A stretch of DNA of 64,000 nucleotides from Agrobacterium salinitolerans (GTDB lineage Bacteria; Pseudomonadota; Alphaproteobacteria; Rhizobiales; Rhizobiaceae). The notes beneath the pieces are model-generated. The model had not been told where the DNA came from. It did not search any database and saw nothing but the letters and a program-made list of their open reading frames with translations. Numbering within the stretch: the first letter of the stretch is position 1; every line of letters starts with the position of its first letter. The translations under genes and the position numbers were made by a program. Shown here one piece after another: positions 28,219 to 36,212 of the stretch. The DNA lies in the NCBI RefSeq assembly GCF_002008225.1, contig NZ_MRDH01000003.1, positions 62,001 to 126,000 on the forward strand, read 5' to 3'.

Positions 28219-29082
28219 TCAGCTCCCCCGAGCGGATGCCTCAACGCTGCGAACCGGGATGGCGTCTGTCATCACTTCGGCGAGGAACTCTGTAATCAAT
28301 GCGGAAACACATTTCGGGTCTTCCCAATGTGGATTGTGGCCATGGCCCGGTAGCGTCACGCTTTGCGCGGTGGGAAACGCCTCGGTGAGTTGCCGCTGAT
28401 GGGTTTCGTCGAACAGAGGGTCTTCAGAACCGGAAAGGCAAAGTATCGGTGCATTTATTTTGGATGCGCTGTGGTGCAGGTTCGTTTCTCCGAAGGCCTT
28501 CAAAACGCCATGCCATGTCGATGCGGGCATATTTGCCGCGTCCCGCTTCATGAAGGAGAGGAATTCGTCGCTAACGGGATGGCAGCAGGAATACCAGTCA
28601 CTTAGGAAACCGTCGGCCGGCTTGATTGGATCGCGCAGCGCAAGAATATCCCTGGAAAGCCTGCTTTCGGCACCGAAGTCGGGTTCCAGCGTACCCGAGA
28701 TCAGAGTGAGCGCGCGGATGGAATGGGGCCGCCGGGAGGCCAGTTCGATTGACGTCATCGCACCCATGGAATGGCCAAGCAGAAAGAAGCGCGAGATGCC
28801 CATGAGCGTCAGGAAGTGATCTATCGTTTCCGCGAAGTCCGAGACGTGAAAACCGTGACCCAAGGAGGATGCACCGTGGCCGGGTAGGTCAGGAGCAATC
28901 AGCCGGTATTCCTGGAAATACGGTTCGAGGACAGAAAAGCTGCGGCTGGTGTCGGAAAACCCGTGCAGCATCAACAGCACCGGGCCGGGGCCGCCGGTGT
29001 CTATAAAGGACAGTCGGCGCTTGCGCGGCAACTCTATGTAACGTTTGCGCTTTTCCCAATCGTCAAGATAAACCGACGTCAT
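28219..29082 (-). CDS. Alpha/beta hydrolase
   Basis: Serine hydrolase of 287 residues without a signal peptide. The nucleophile is Ser105 in GHSMG, the oxyanion-hole HG is at 40-41, the acid is probably the Asp in LSGSEDPLFDE and the base the His in GHGHNPHWEDP. It belongs to the general esterase/epoxide-hydrolase-like fold; the substrate is unknown. It overlaps the upstream choline-type binding protein gene as ATGA, so the two are one operon. That context makes a choline ester or related quaternary amine conjugate a reasonable but untested substrate guess. Confidence 0.85.
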   Translation of the reverse strand: MTSVYLDDWEKRKRYIELPRKRRLSFIDTGGPGPVLLMLHGFSDTSRSFSVLEPYFQEYRLIAPDLPGHGASSLGHGFHVSDFAETIDHFLTLMGISRFFLLGHSMGAMTSIELASRRPHSIRALTLISGTLEPDFGAESRLSRDILALRDPIKPADGFLSDWYSCCHPVSDEFLSFMKRDAANMPASTWHGVLKAFGETNLHHSASKINAPILCLSGSEDPLFDETHQRQLTEAFPTAQSVTLPGHGHNPHWEDPKCVSALITEFLAEVMTDAIPVRSVEASARGS

Positions 29083-30017
29083 AGGCCGAGATCCGCCTTG
29101 ATGGCTGCAAGACCGTTCTGACCGTCAAAGGTGGACACGTCTTTCAACCATGTCTCAAGCCGTTGCGGTTCCGCCTTGAGCGTCTGTGCCGCCGCGTCCT
29201 CCGGCGACAGGCCGCCGTTCATGATCAGGTCCATGCCCTTATTTTCGTATTCGACATCAAATTCCAGGTTTTGGAGCAGCTTGGCTACATTGGGGCATTC
29301 CTGCGTATACCCTTTGCGGACCTGGGTATCGACGGTGGCCGCACCAAAGTTGGGTCCATAGAATTTGTCGCCGCCCGTCAGATATTTCATGTCGAATTTG
29401 CTGTTCATCGGGTGCGGCGCCCAGCCCTGGAAGACGATGAAAGACCTGTTGCGGCTAAAGCGCGCTACCTGGGAAAGCATGCCCTGTTCGCTGGATTCAA
29501 CGACCTCCCAGTCTTTGAGGCCGAGCGACGGATCGTTGACGGCGTCCAGCATCAACTGGTTCGAACCGGGTTCGATGCCGTAGAGTTTTCTGTCGAACTT
29601 GTCGGCAAATTTCTGCAGGTCGGTGAAGTCCCTGACGCCGGCCTCCCAGGCATAGGCCGGCACGGCGAAGGTGTACTTGGCGCCCACGAGGTTGGTGCGG
29701 ACTTTTTCGACCGATCCATCTTCCTTGTAGGGCTTGTAATAATTGACCATCGCCGGATCCCAGTAACCGAGGAAAACGTCGAGGTCCCTGGTCTTCAGAC
29801 TGGTGTAGATGACGTCAATTCCGAGCAACTGGCTTTGCGGCTCGTAACCCAAAGCCTTCAAAAGCGTAGTGGCTATACCGGTCGTGAAGGCGAGGTCATT
29901 CCACCCTGGTTCGGCCATGCGCACGATTTTGCAGGCTTGCGGATCAGCCGCGAAAGCGGCGCTTTGTCCCGCCGCAATAAATGCCGCCGCCGAAAAAAAC
30001 TCCACCCATCTTCTCAT
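29079..30017 (-). CDS. Choline/betaine-type ABC transporter substrate-binding protein
   Basis: Periplasmic binding protein of 312 residues from the ATG at 30017, with a signal peptide of about 23 residues (cleavage near AFA-AD). The OpuAC/ChoX pattern is clear: VRMAEPGWNDLAFTTGIA (aromatic ligand-cage tryptophan), DVFLGYWDPAM and FQGWAPHPMN. The family binds choline, acetylcholine or glycine betaine. A start at 30092 would place 25 extra residues before the signal. There is no ABC permease or ATPase beside it, so it either shares a transporter encoded elsewhere or has a sensory role. It is divergent from a BetI-like repressor. Confidence 0.87.
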   Translation of the reverse strand: MRRWVEFFSAAAFIAAGQSAAFAADPQACKIVRMAEPGWNDLAFTTGIATTLLKALGYEPQSQLLGIDVIYTSLKTRDLDVFLGYWDPAMVNYYKPYKEDGSVEKVRTNLVGAKYTFAVPAYAWEAGVRDFTDLQKFADKFDRKLYGIEPGSNQLMLDAVNDPSLGLKDWEVVESSEQGMLSQVARFSRNRSFIVFQGWAPHPMNSKFDMKYLTGGDKFYGPNFGAATVDTQVRKGYTQECPNVAKLLQNLEFDVEYENKGMDLIMNGGLSPEDAAAQTLKAEPQRLETWLKDVSTFDGQNGLAAIKADLGL

Positions 30018-30045
30018 GAGGCAACCTTTTATCTTAGCGGTTACT

Positions 30046-30067
30046 AAATTGACCGGTGGGACAATAT
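30046..30067. promoter_or_regulatory. Candidate operator between binding-protein and BetI-like genes
   Basis: The divergent 98-base interval contains ATTG (30048-30051) and CAAT (30062-30065) facing each other, with A and T flanks, an imperfect palindrome of about 20 bp. TetR-family repressors such as BetI bind this kind of site between divergent promoters. Support is positional only. Confidence 0.35.
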
Positions 30068-30115
30068 TTGATCTTTCCGGAAAATTTGTCAATGTGCTTT
30101 TGCAAGGAGATCGAA

Positions 30116-30709
30116 ATGCGACTCACTAAAATAAGCGATATTCGCCGCGCCGAACTGAGACGCGCGGCGTTTGAAGTGCTGCAGAAAGAGGGGATGGCGG
30201 GGGCGACGCTCGAGAGGGTCGCGGCACAAGCCGGCGCCTCCAAAGGAATCGTGCTGCATTATTTCGCCAGCAAGCAGGAACTGTTCGAACATGCGATGCG
30301 GGAGGCCAATTTGAAGTTGGCGGAGGTCGTCGTTGCACGCCTCAAACGCGCCTCCAGTCCTCGTGAAAGACTTGACGCGATTATCGAAGGCAATTTCGAC
30401 GAGAGCTTTTTCCAGCCATCGATCTGCCATGCCTGGCTTTCACTGTGCGCTGAGATTCCCCGCGAGCCGCAGCTTGCGCGCATCCAGAAGGTGATCCATG
30501 CGCGCATGCGCTCGAATCTGCTCTCCGCACTAAGGCATCTCTTGCCGCAAGAGGACTGTGAGCCCGTCGCGCTGGGCATCACCACGCTGATCGACGGGCT
30601 ATGGCTGCGGTCTGGTCTGCAATCTGGAGGGCTGTCGAGAGAGGAGGCGATGGCCCAAATGCATGACTACCTGTCACACAGATTACCAAACCCGGAATCG
30701 GCCGTCTAA
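30116..30709 (+). CDS. TetR-family regulator, BetI-like
   Basis: Repressor of 197 residues from the ATG at 30116, with AAGGA 7 bases upstream; an upstream in-frame start at 30056 is unlikely. The N-terminal helix-turn-helix (LERVAAQAGASKGIVLHYFASKQ split over about 33-53) and the C-terminal half (FFQPSICHAWLSLCAEIPREPQLARIQ ... ITTLIDGLWLR) closely resemble BetI, the choline-responsive repressor. Divergent placement from a choline-type binding protein supports choline-responsive control. No betA/betB genes are present here, so it is probably a paralogue of the main betI. Confidence 0.83.
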   Translation: MRLTKISDIRRAELRRAAFEVLQKEGMAGATLERVAAQAGASKGIVLHYFASKQELFEHAMREANLKLAEVVVARLKRASSPRERLDAIIEGNFDESFFQPSICHAWLSLCAEIPREPQLARIQKVIHARMRSNLLSALRHLLPQEDCEPVALGITTLIDGLWLRSGLQSGGLSREEAMAQMHDYLSHRLPNPESAV

Positions 30710-30773
30710 GGCTCGCCGTGCCAAAGGCAAGAGCTGTGATGGAACCAGCCTTCGTCTTCCGCATTATTCCGGC

Positions 30774-30893
30774 ATGAAGAAAACGACACGCAAACCATTG
30801 AACAGGATGACGATTTTCGTCATTTCGCTTTTTATTCTCGCAGCCGTGGTCGCGGCGGTTTATCTCATCGGCTTCACGCCCGGAGAGGCCTGA
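30774..30893 (+). CDS. Very small single-pass membrane protein
   Basis: Predicted 39-residue protein: a basic N-terminus of about 11 residues followed by one hydrophobic helix (about 13-34) and a short polar tail. The topology rule (positive residues inside) is well obeyed. The ribosome-binding site is poor and no family is recognised. It is convergent with the glycosyltransferase gene. Confidence 0.45.
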   Translation: MKKTTRKPLNRMTIFVISLFILAAVVAAVYLIGFTPGEA

Positions 30894-30902
30894 TCCGGCG
30901 GG

Positions 30903-31715
30903 TCAATGGCCGGCGGGTAAGGTCTTTCGCTTTCTGCCTTCAAGTGCAACGCGCGCCTTGGCGACGGCGAAGCGAATGCCGCGCAACAGGAATCGGCTGG
31001 TTTCCAGATAGGCGCGATAGGGCAAAACGGTGAAATAGCGCCAGCGCGGCAGGCGGTAGATGCGCAGATTATTCTGGATCTGGCTCTCCCCGTCCGCATC
31101 CTGCGTCGCGCAGAGCGGGTAGAGGAAGGCCGCCTTCAGCCCCGCTAGATATTCCAGATCGAATGCGATGTCATAGGCGAGCCGCATGGGGATCAGCTTC
31201 GATATCCATTTTCCGGCGCGGCGGTTGACGAGATAGGCTCCCGATCCTTTTTCCCGTGTGAGCGCAATGGCGAGAGAGCGACCGTTGGAAAGCGGGCGGA
31301 ACGGAAATTTCCGGCCATTGCTGACCGTCGTGAGCCGTAGCAAATCCCAGTCACCGCCGTTCAACACCGCCTCGTCGATGGCGTTGAGAAAATCATCGTC
31401 GAAGACCACGTCATCCTCAAGGATGAGCGCGATATCGGCATCGCCCGCCATGAATTTATTGGCGCAGGCGACATGGCTGAGATAACAGCCGATTTCCGGC
31501 GGCGAGGTGCGACGGCCATGCATCAGCATGTAGGAGAGCTCACTGAATTCCGGGATGGGGTAATTCAGTTCCCTGCCATTGACGCCGGGCACACGCTCCG
31601 CTTTCAGCCCCATGGCGTCGAGGCGGGCGTTCATGTCGGCAAGGCGCTTTGTAGCGCTGTCCATATTGATCAGGAAAACCGCAAGCTTGCGCTGGCTTTT
31701 TGGTAATATATGCAA
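30903..31715 (-). CDS. Glycosyltransferase family 25 (LPS-type)
   Basis: Sugar transferase of 270 residues from a TTG at 31715, which has GAGGA 6 bases upstream and leads directly into KLAVFLINMDSATKRL, the usual family start. An ATG at 31805 would add 30 residues with no family pattern. The GT25 motifs are ERVPGVNGRELNY, EIGCYLSHVACANKFM and the acidic ALILEDDVVFDDDFL (nucleotide-sugar/metal-binding region). Relatives add galactose or similar sugars to lipopolysaccharide. No other LPS gene is adjacent, so the acceptor is unknown. Confidence 0.85.
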   Translation of the reverse strand: MHILPKSQRKLAVFLINMDSATKRLADMNARLDAMGLKAERVPGVNGRELNYPIPEFSELSYMLMHGRRTSPPEIGCYLSHVACANKFMAGDADIALILEDDVVFDDDFLNAIDEAVLNGGDWDLLRLTTVSNGRKFPFRPLSNGRSLAIALTREKGSGAYLVNRRAGKWISKLIPMRLAYDIAFDLEYLAGLKAAFLYPLCATQDADGESQIQNNLRIYRLPRWRYFTVLPYRAYLETSRFLLRGIRFAVAKARVALEGRKRKTLPAGH

Positions 31716-31819
31716 AGCAGTCCTCGCCCGGTTTTCATGTCTCCATTGCAACTCCTTTATTGCAACAGAATGATGTGGGCTATGGAAAAAGCGGTCCGCG
31801 GGCATTCATGGTTGTCGAA

Positions 31820-34294
31820 TCAAACCTTTTCCACAAATCCATCCAGCACGCGCTTCTGGCCGGCGCGATCGAAGTCGATGGTCAGCTTGTTGCCCTCGAT
31901 GGCGGAAATATTGCCATTGCCGAACTTGATGTGGAAAACGCGGTCGCCGACGAAGAATTTCGAGGGCTTGTCAGCCACGGATTTGGCCACCAGTTCGCCA
32001 TCTATAGTGCGGGTGCGCGGGCCGCTTTCGCCATAACCGATCCGTTCCACCGCATGGCCGGAGCGGGTGCCCCAATTGTCGCGGGTGGCGTCGCTGCGGT
32101 TCTGCTGCGCGCGCTTCCAGCCGGGGGTGGAGTAGTTGTTAGTGAAGGGATCGGCCTTGTCGAAGCGCGACTGGCCGTAGCCGCCACGTCCGCCATAACC
32201 GCCGTAATTGCTATCGGATGCCGCGACATCCACATGGGCGGGCGGCAATTCATCGAGGAAACGCGAGGGCAGGGTGGATTGCCACAGCCCGTGAATGCGC
32301 CGGTTCGACACGAACCAGATATGGCAGAGTTTCTTGGCACGGGTGATACCGACATAGGCAAGGCGACGTTCTTCCTCAAGACCGGAGCGCCCGCCTTCGT
32401 CCAGCGCCCGCTGGTGCGGGAACAGGCCTTCTTCCCAGCCGGGCAGGAAGACGGTGTCGAATTCCAGACCCTTGGCGGAGTGCAGCGTCATGATGGAGAC
32501 GGCATCGAGATTTTCGTTTTGCTCGGCATCCATCACGAGTGCGACATGCTCGAGGAATCCGCGCATGCTTTCAAAGGCTTCCATCGAGCGGATGAGTTCC
32601 TTCAGGTTCTCAAGGCGTCCGGGGGCTTCTGCCGTCTTGTCGGCCTGCCACATGGCGGTATAGCCGCTTTCGTCGAGAATCTGCTCGGCAAGCGTGGTGT
32701 GTTCGGTGTTTTCCAAGAGGCCCTGCCAGCGGCGGAAATCCTGCACCACATCGAACAGCGCCTTGCGCGCCTTCGGCTTCAGCTCGTCGGTTTCGATGAT
32801 ATCGGCCGCGGCCGCCAGCATCGGAATATCGCGGGCGCGGGCATAGTCGTGCAGGTTGCGGATGGTCGTGTCACCAAGGCCGCGTTTCGGCGTGTTGACG
32901 ATCCGCTCGAAGGCCAGATCGTCGGCCGGCTGGCAGACGAGGCGGAAATAGGCCATGGCATCGCGGATTTCGAGACGCTCATAAAAGCGCGGGCCGCCGA
33001 TGACGCGGTAATTGAGGCCGAGCGTGACGAAACGGTCTTCGAATTCGCGCATCTGGAAGGAAGCGCGAACGAGGATCGCCATGTCGTTCAGCTTGTGGTT
33101 CTTGCGCTGTAGCTGTTCGATTTCCTCGCCCACCGCGCGGGCTTCCTCTTCGGAATCCCAGGCTGCGTGCACCACGACCTTTTCATCGTCAGGGCTGCTG
33201 CGCTCAGTAAACAGCGTCTTGCCGAGACGGCCCTCGTTGTGGGCGATCAGATGGCCGGCAGCGCCGAGAATATGCTCGGTGGAACGGTAGTTGCGCTCCA
33301 GCTTGATCACCTTGGCGCCGGGAAAATCCTTGTCGAAACGCAGGATATTGTCCACTTCCGCACCGCGCCAGCCATAGATCGACTGGTCGTCGTCACCCAC
33401 GCAGCAGACATTCTGCGGCTCGCCCTTGGCGCGCTGGGCGAGAAGCCTGAGCCACATATATTGCGCCGTATTGGTGTCCTGATATTCGTCCACCAGAATG
33501 TAACGGAATTTCTGGTGATACTCCTTCAGAATATCCGTGTGGCGGCGGAAGATACTGATCGGGTGCATCAGAAGGTCGCCGAAGTCGCAGGCGTTCAGCG
33601 TTTTCAGGCGGTTCTGATAGGCGGTGTAAAGTTCACGACCTTTGCCATTTGCGAAGGCGCGGCTGTCCCCTTCAGGAATATCCGGCGGCGTCAGGCCCTT
33701 GTTCTTCCAGCCGTCGATCATGCCGGCGAACTGTTTTGCCGGCCAGCGCTTGTCATCAAGACCTTCGGCCTGAATGAGCTGCTTGATCAGCCGCACCACG
33801 TCGTCCGTATCGAGGATGGTGAAATCCGATTTCAGGCCGACGAGTTCGGCGTGACGCCGCAACAGCTTGACTCCGATGGAGTGGAAGGTGCCGAGCCAGG
33901 GCATGCCCTCGACCGCGCCACCGACGAGAACGCCGATACGTTCCTTCATCTCGCGGGCAGCCTTGTTGGTAAAGGTCACGGCAAGAATCTGGCTCGGATA
34001 GGCCCGGCCGGTCGCGAGAATATGGGCGATGCGGGTGGTCAGAACGCGGGTCTTGCCGGTGCCGGCGCCGGCGAGGACGAGAACGGGTCCGTCCAGCGTT
34101 TCCACGGCATCGCGCTGTTCCGGGTTGAGGCCGGAAAGATAGTCGGGTGCAGCACGCGTCTGATCGCGCGCCGCCATGGCGCGGGCGGCAATGCCAAGCC
34201 CGCCGCCGCTTTCCGCACCGGCGTTGTTCGTTGCCCTGCGCGGTGCGGCGGGTTCCTCATCGAAGAACGGCATATCGTCAAAACTGTTGCTCAT
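31820..34294 (-). CDS. uvrD: ATP-dependent DNA helicase, UvrD/PcrA type
   Basis: Superfamily 1A 3'-5' helicase acting in excision and mismatch repair. It has 824 residues from the ATG at 34294; an ATG three codons earlier is equally possible. An acidic variable N-terminus of about 50 residues precedes the Q-motif LNPEQRDAV and Walker A AGTGKTR. Motif II is LVDEYQDTN, motif III GDDDQSIYGWRGA, and motifs V/VI include TLHSAKGLEFD and YVGITRA. The C-terminal region after about 690 is low-complexity and ends in a Tudor-like RNA-polymerase-binding segment (KFFVGDRVFHIKFGNGNISAIEG). It appears monocistronic. Confidence 0.95.
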   Translation of the reverse strand: MSNSFDDMPFFDEEPAAPRRATNNAGAESGGGLGIAARAMAARDQTRAAPDYLSGLNPEQRDAVETLDGPVLVLAGAGTGKTRVLTTRIAHILATGRAYPSQILAVTFTNKAAREMKERIGVLVGGAVEGMPWLGTFHSIGVKLLRRHAELVGLKSDFTILDTDDVVRLIKQLIQAEGLDDKRWPAKQFAGMIDGWKNKGLTPPDIPEGDSRAFANGKGRELYTAYQNRLKTLNACDFGDLLMHPISIFRRHTDILKEYHQKFRYILVDEYQDTNTAQYMWLRLLAQRAKGEPQNVCCVGDDDQSIYGWRGAEVDNILRFDKDFPGAKVIKLERNYRSTEHILGAAGHLIAHNEGRLGKTLFTERSSPDDEKVVVHAAWDSEEEARAVGEEIEQLQRKNHKLNDMAILVRASFQMREFEDRFVTLGLNYRVIGGPRFYERLEIRDAMAYFRLVCQPADDLAFERIVNTPKRGLGDTTIRNLHDYARARDIPMLAAAADIIETDELKPKARKALFDVVQDFRRWQGLLENTEHTTLAEQILDESGYTAMWQADKTAEAPGRLENLKELIRSMEAFESMRGFLEHVALVMDAEQNENLDAVSIMTLHSAKGLEFDTVFLPGWEEGLFPHQRALDEGGRSGLEEERRLAYVGITRAKKLCHIWFVSNRRIHGLWQSTLPSRFLDELPPAHVDVAASDSNYGGYGGRGGYGQSRFDKADPFTNNYSTPGWKRAQQNRSDATRDNWGTRSGHAVERIGYGESGPRTRTIDGELVAKSVADKPSKFFVGDRVFHIKFGNGNISAIEGNKLTIDFDRAGQKRVLDGFVEKV

Positions 34295-34395
34295 GCGGCC
34301 CAATGTAGTGATTCGGGATATAAAGGCCAGAACCGTGTTCTGCTTTTATTCCGGTATCATCAGTCAAAACGCCCATTCCAAGGCATTTTTTCGCA

Positions 34396-34806
34396 TCACG
34401 CCTGTCTGTCGGCGTCGAAAGCGGCGTCAACGGGCACTTGCAGCGCGACCGCAAGCTGGTTGGTCTTGGCGGCAAGCGCGATGACGCGCAGTAAATCGGC
34501 ATGCTGATCTGTCGTCATGCCCCTGGCTTTGGCGGCGGCCGTGTGGGAATGGGCGCAATAGGAACAGCCATTGGTGACGGAAACGGCAATGTAAAGCATT
34601 TCCTTCACGACGGGATCGAGCGCCGAAGGTGTCGCCATCACCGCCTTGACCTCACCCCATGTCTTTTCAAGCAGATCGGCATCGAAGGCGAGGTAGAGCC
34701 ACATATTGTTGATGAAATCCGATTTGCGGGTGGCGCGGATGTCATCGAACACCGCTTTGACGCGAGGATCGGTTTCCGGGTTTTCGGTCTTCGTCACGGT
34801 GCTCAT
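34396..34806 (-). CDS. Carboxymuconolactone decarboxylase / AhpD-like protein
   Basis: Alkylhydroperoxidase-like protein of 136 residues. The CMD-family motif is CSYCAHSH, with the redox-type CxxC pair and a nearby histidine, as in AhpD. Most such proteins are peroxidase or thiol-redox enzymes of uncertain substrate. It stands upstream of uvrD on the same strand, about 100 bases away, and is divergent from the RND efflux operon. Confidence 0.85.
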   Translation of the reverse strand: MSTVTKTENPETDPRVKAVFDDIRATRKSDFINNMWLYLAFDADLLEKTWGEVKAVMATPSALDPVVKEMLYIAVSVTNGCSYCAHSHTAAAKARGMTTDQHADLLRVIALAAKTNQLAVALQVPVDAAFDADRQA

Positions 34807-35045
34807 CGCTTACTCCGGTTATGGCGTCTCGGGGGGCAGATTAGCCCAATGGTGGATATTTGCGACAGGAATGCACGGATGGATTGCGGATTGGCTGCTC
34901 CGGGCGGCATTTGCGCCCAAATTACAATTACGTAAGGAACGGATTTGTGCGTTGCCTTGCCTTAGCCAAGCGGGAATAGTGTTTCTGTCCCGGAACGAGT
35001 GTTCGCGGGAATGCTTTATGCTGCGTGGATCAACCGGAGAAGTAT

Positions 35046-36212
35046 ATGCGGGTGTGGAAACAGGTGGGTGTCAGTGTTGCCGTGGTCGGAGCGGGGCTCT
35101 GTCTCTGGGGCTTCTATTCGCCCGAAGCCCGCAATCTGCTCGCCAGCATGGGGCTTGGCAAAACGCCTGCCGGGGCGATTGAAGTCGCCGCAACCGGCGG
35201 CCCGGCGGCCGGTGCGTCCACAGGGCAGAATGCCGGCGGTGCGCGCCGCAACGGCAGCGCCACACTGGTGGTGACGGCCCCGGTGAAGAAAGGCACGGTC
35301 AATGACCGTTTGAACGCCATCGGCAATGGCGAGGCGATCCAGTCGGTTGTCGTCATGCCGCAGGCTTCCGGCACGCTTTCCGAAATTCGCACATCGTCCG
35401 GCGCGCGTGTCGTGAAAGGGCAGGTGCTGGCAAGGCTCGACGATGAAGAGCAGGTGATCGAGCGCGACAAGGCGCAGGTGGCACTGCGCAGCGCCGTTGA
35501 AAAATCCAATTCCTACAAGAACCTGAAATCCGTTTCCCGCCTCGATGTACTGGATGCGCAGATTGCCGAGGAAGCCGCCAAGCTTGCCTTGAGCACTGCC
35601 GAACTCAATCTCAAGCGCCGCGACATCGTTGCGCCGATAGAGGGTGTGGCGGGTATCGTCGCCGCCAATATAGGCGATAACGTCACCACGCAGTCAACCA
35701 TCGTCAGCATCGACGACCGGTCCGAAATTCTCGTCAATTTCTGGGCTCCTGAGCGGTTCGCAACCGCGATCGAGGTCGGCATGCCGGTAGAGGCGACGTC
35801 GATTTCCCGGCCGGGTGAGACCTTCAAGGGTGAGGTCGAGGCCGTCGACAACCGCGTCGACGAGGCGAGCCGCACAATCCGCATCCGGGCGAAGTTCGGC
35901 AATGAGAAGGACGAGCTGAGGGCAGGCATGTCCTTCGGCGTCACCATGCGGTTTGCCGGGGAAACCTATGCCTCGGTCGACCCGCTGGCCGTGCAGTGGG
36001 ATGCGCAAGGCTCCTATGTCTGGCGTGTGGCCGATAATAAATCGAACAAGGTGCGGGTGCAGATCGTGCAGCGCAATCCTGATGCCGTTCTGGTCAAGGC
36101 GGAGCTGGCGGATGGTGAGCCTGTCGTGATTGAGGGCCTGCAGCGTGTGCGCGAAGGGGGCGCGGTCCGCGTCGGTAATCAGCCCAAGCCCGAGGAGGTT
36201 GCCAGCCAATGA
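35046..36212 (+). CDS. RND efflux periplasmic adaptor (membrane fusion protein)
   Basis: HlyD/MdtA-like adaptor of 388 residues linking an RND pump to an outer-membrane channel. It has an N-terminal hydrophobic anchor (about 6-24), then a low-complexity stretch, a biotinyl-lipoyl-like segment (MPQASGTLSEIRTSSGARVVKGQVLARLDD), an alpha-hairpin and beta-barrel domains (IVAPIEGVAGIV ... SIDDRSEILVNFWAPE). The ATG at 35046 has GGAGAA 7 bases upstream; an in-frame start at 35025 is less likely. It overlaps the pump gene as ATGA. No TetR regulator or TolC homologue is nearby. Confidence 0.92.
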   Translation: MRVWKQVGVSVAVVGAGLCLWGFYSPEARNLLASMGLGKTPAGAIEVAATGGPAAGASTGQNAGGARRNGSATLVVTAPVKKGTVNDRLNAIGNGEAIQSVVVMPQASGTLSEIRTSSGARVVKGQVLARLDDEEQVIERDKAQVALRSAVEKSNSYKNLKSVSRLDVLDAQIAEEAAKLALSTAELNLKRRDIVAPIEGVAGIVAANIGDNVTTQSTIVSIDDRSEILVNFWAPERFATAIEVGMPVEATSISRPGETFKGEVEAVDNRVDEASRTIRIRAKFGNEKDELRAGMSFGVTMRFAGETYASVDPLAVQWDAQGSYVWRVADNKSNKVRVQIVQRNPDAVLVKAELADGEPVVIEGLQRVREGGAVRVGNQPKPEEVASQ

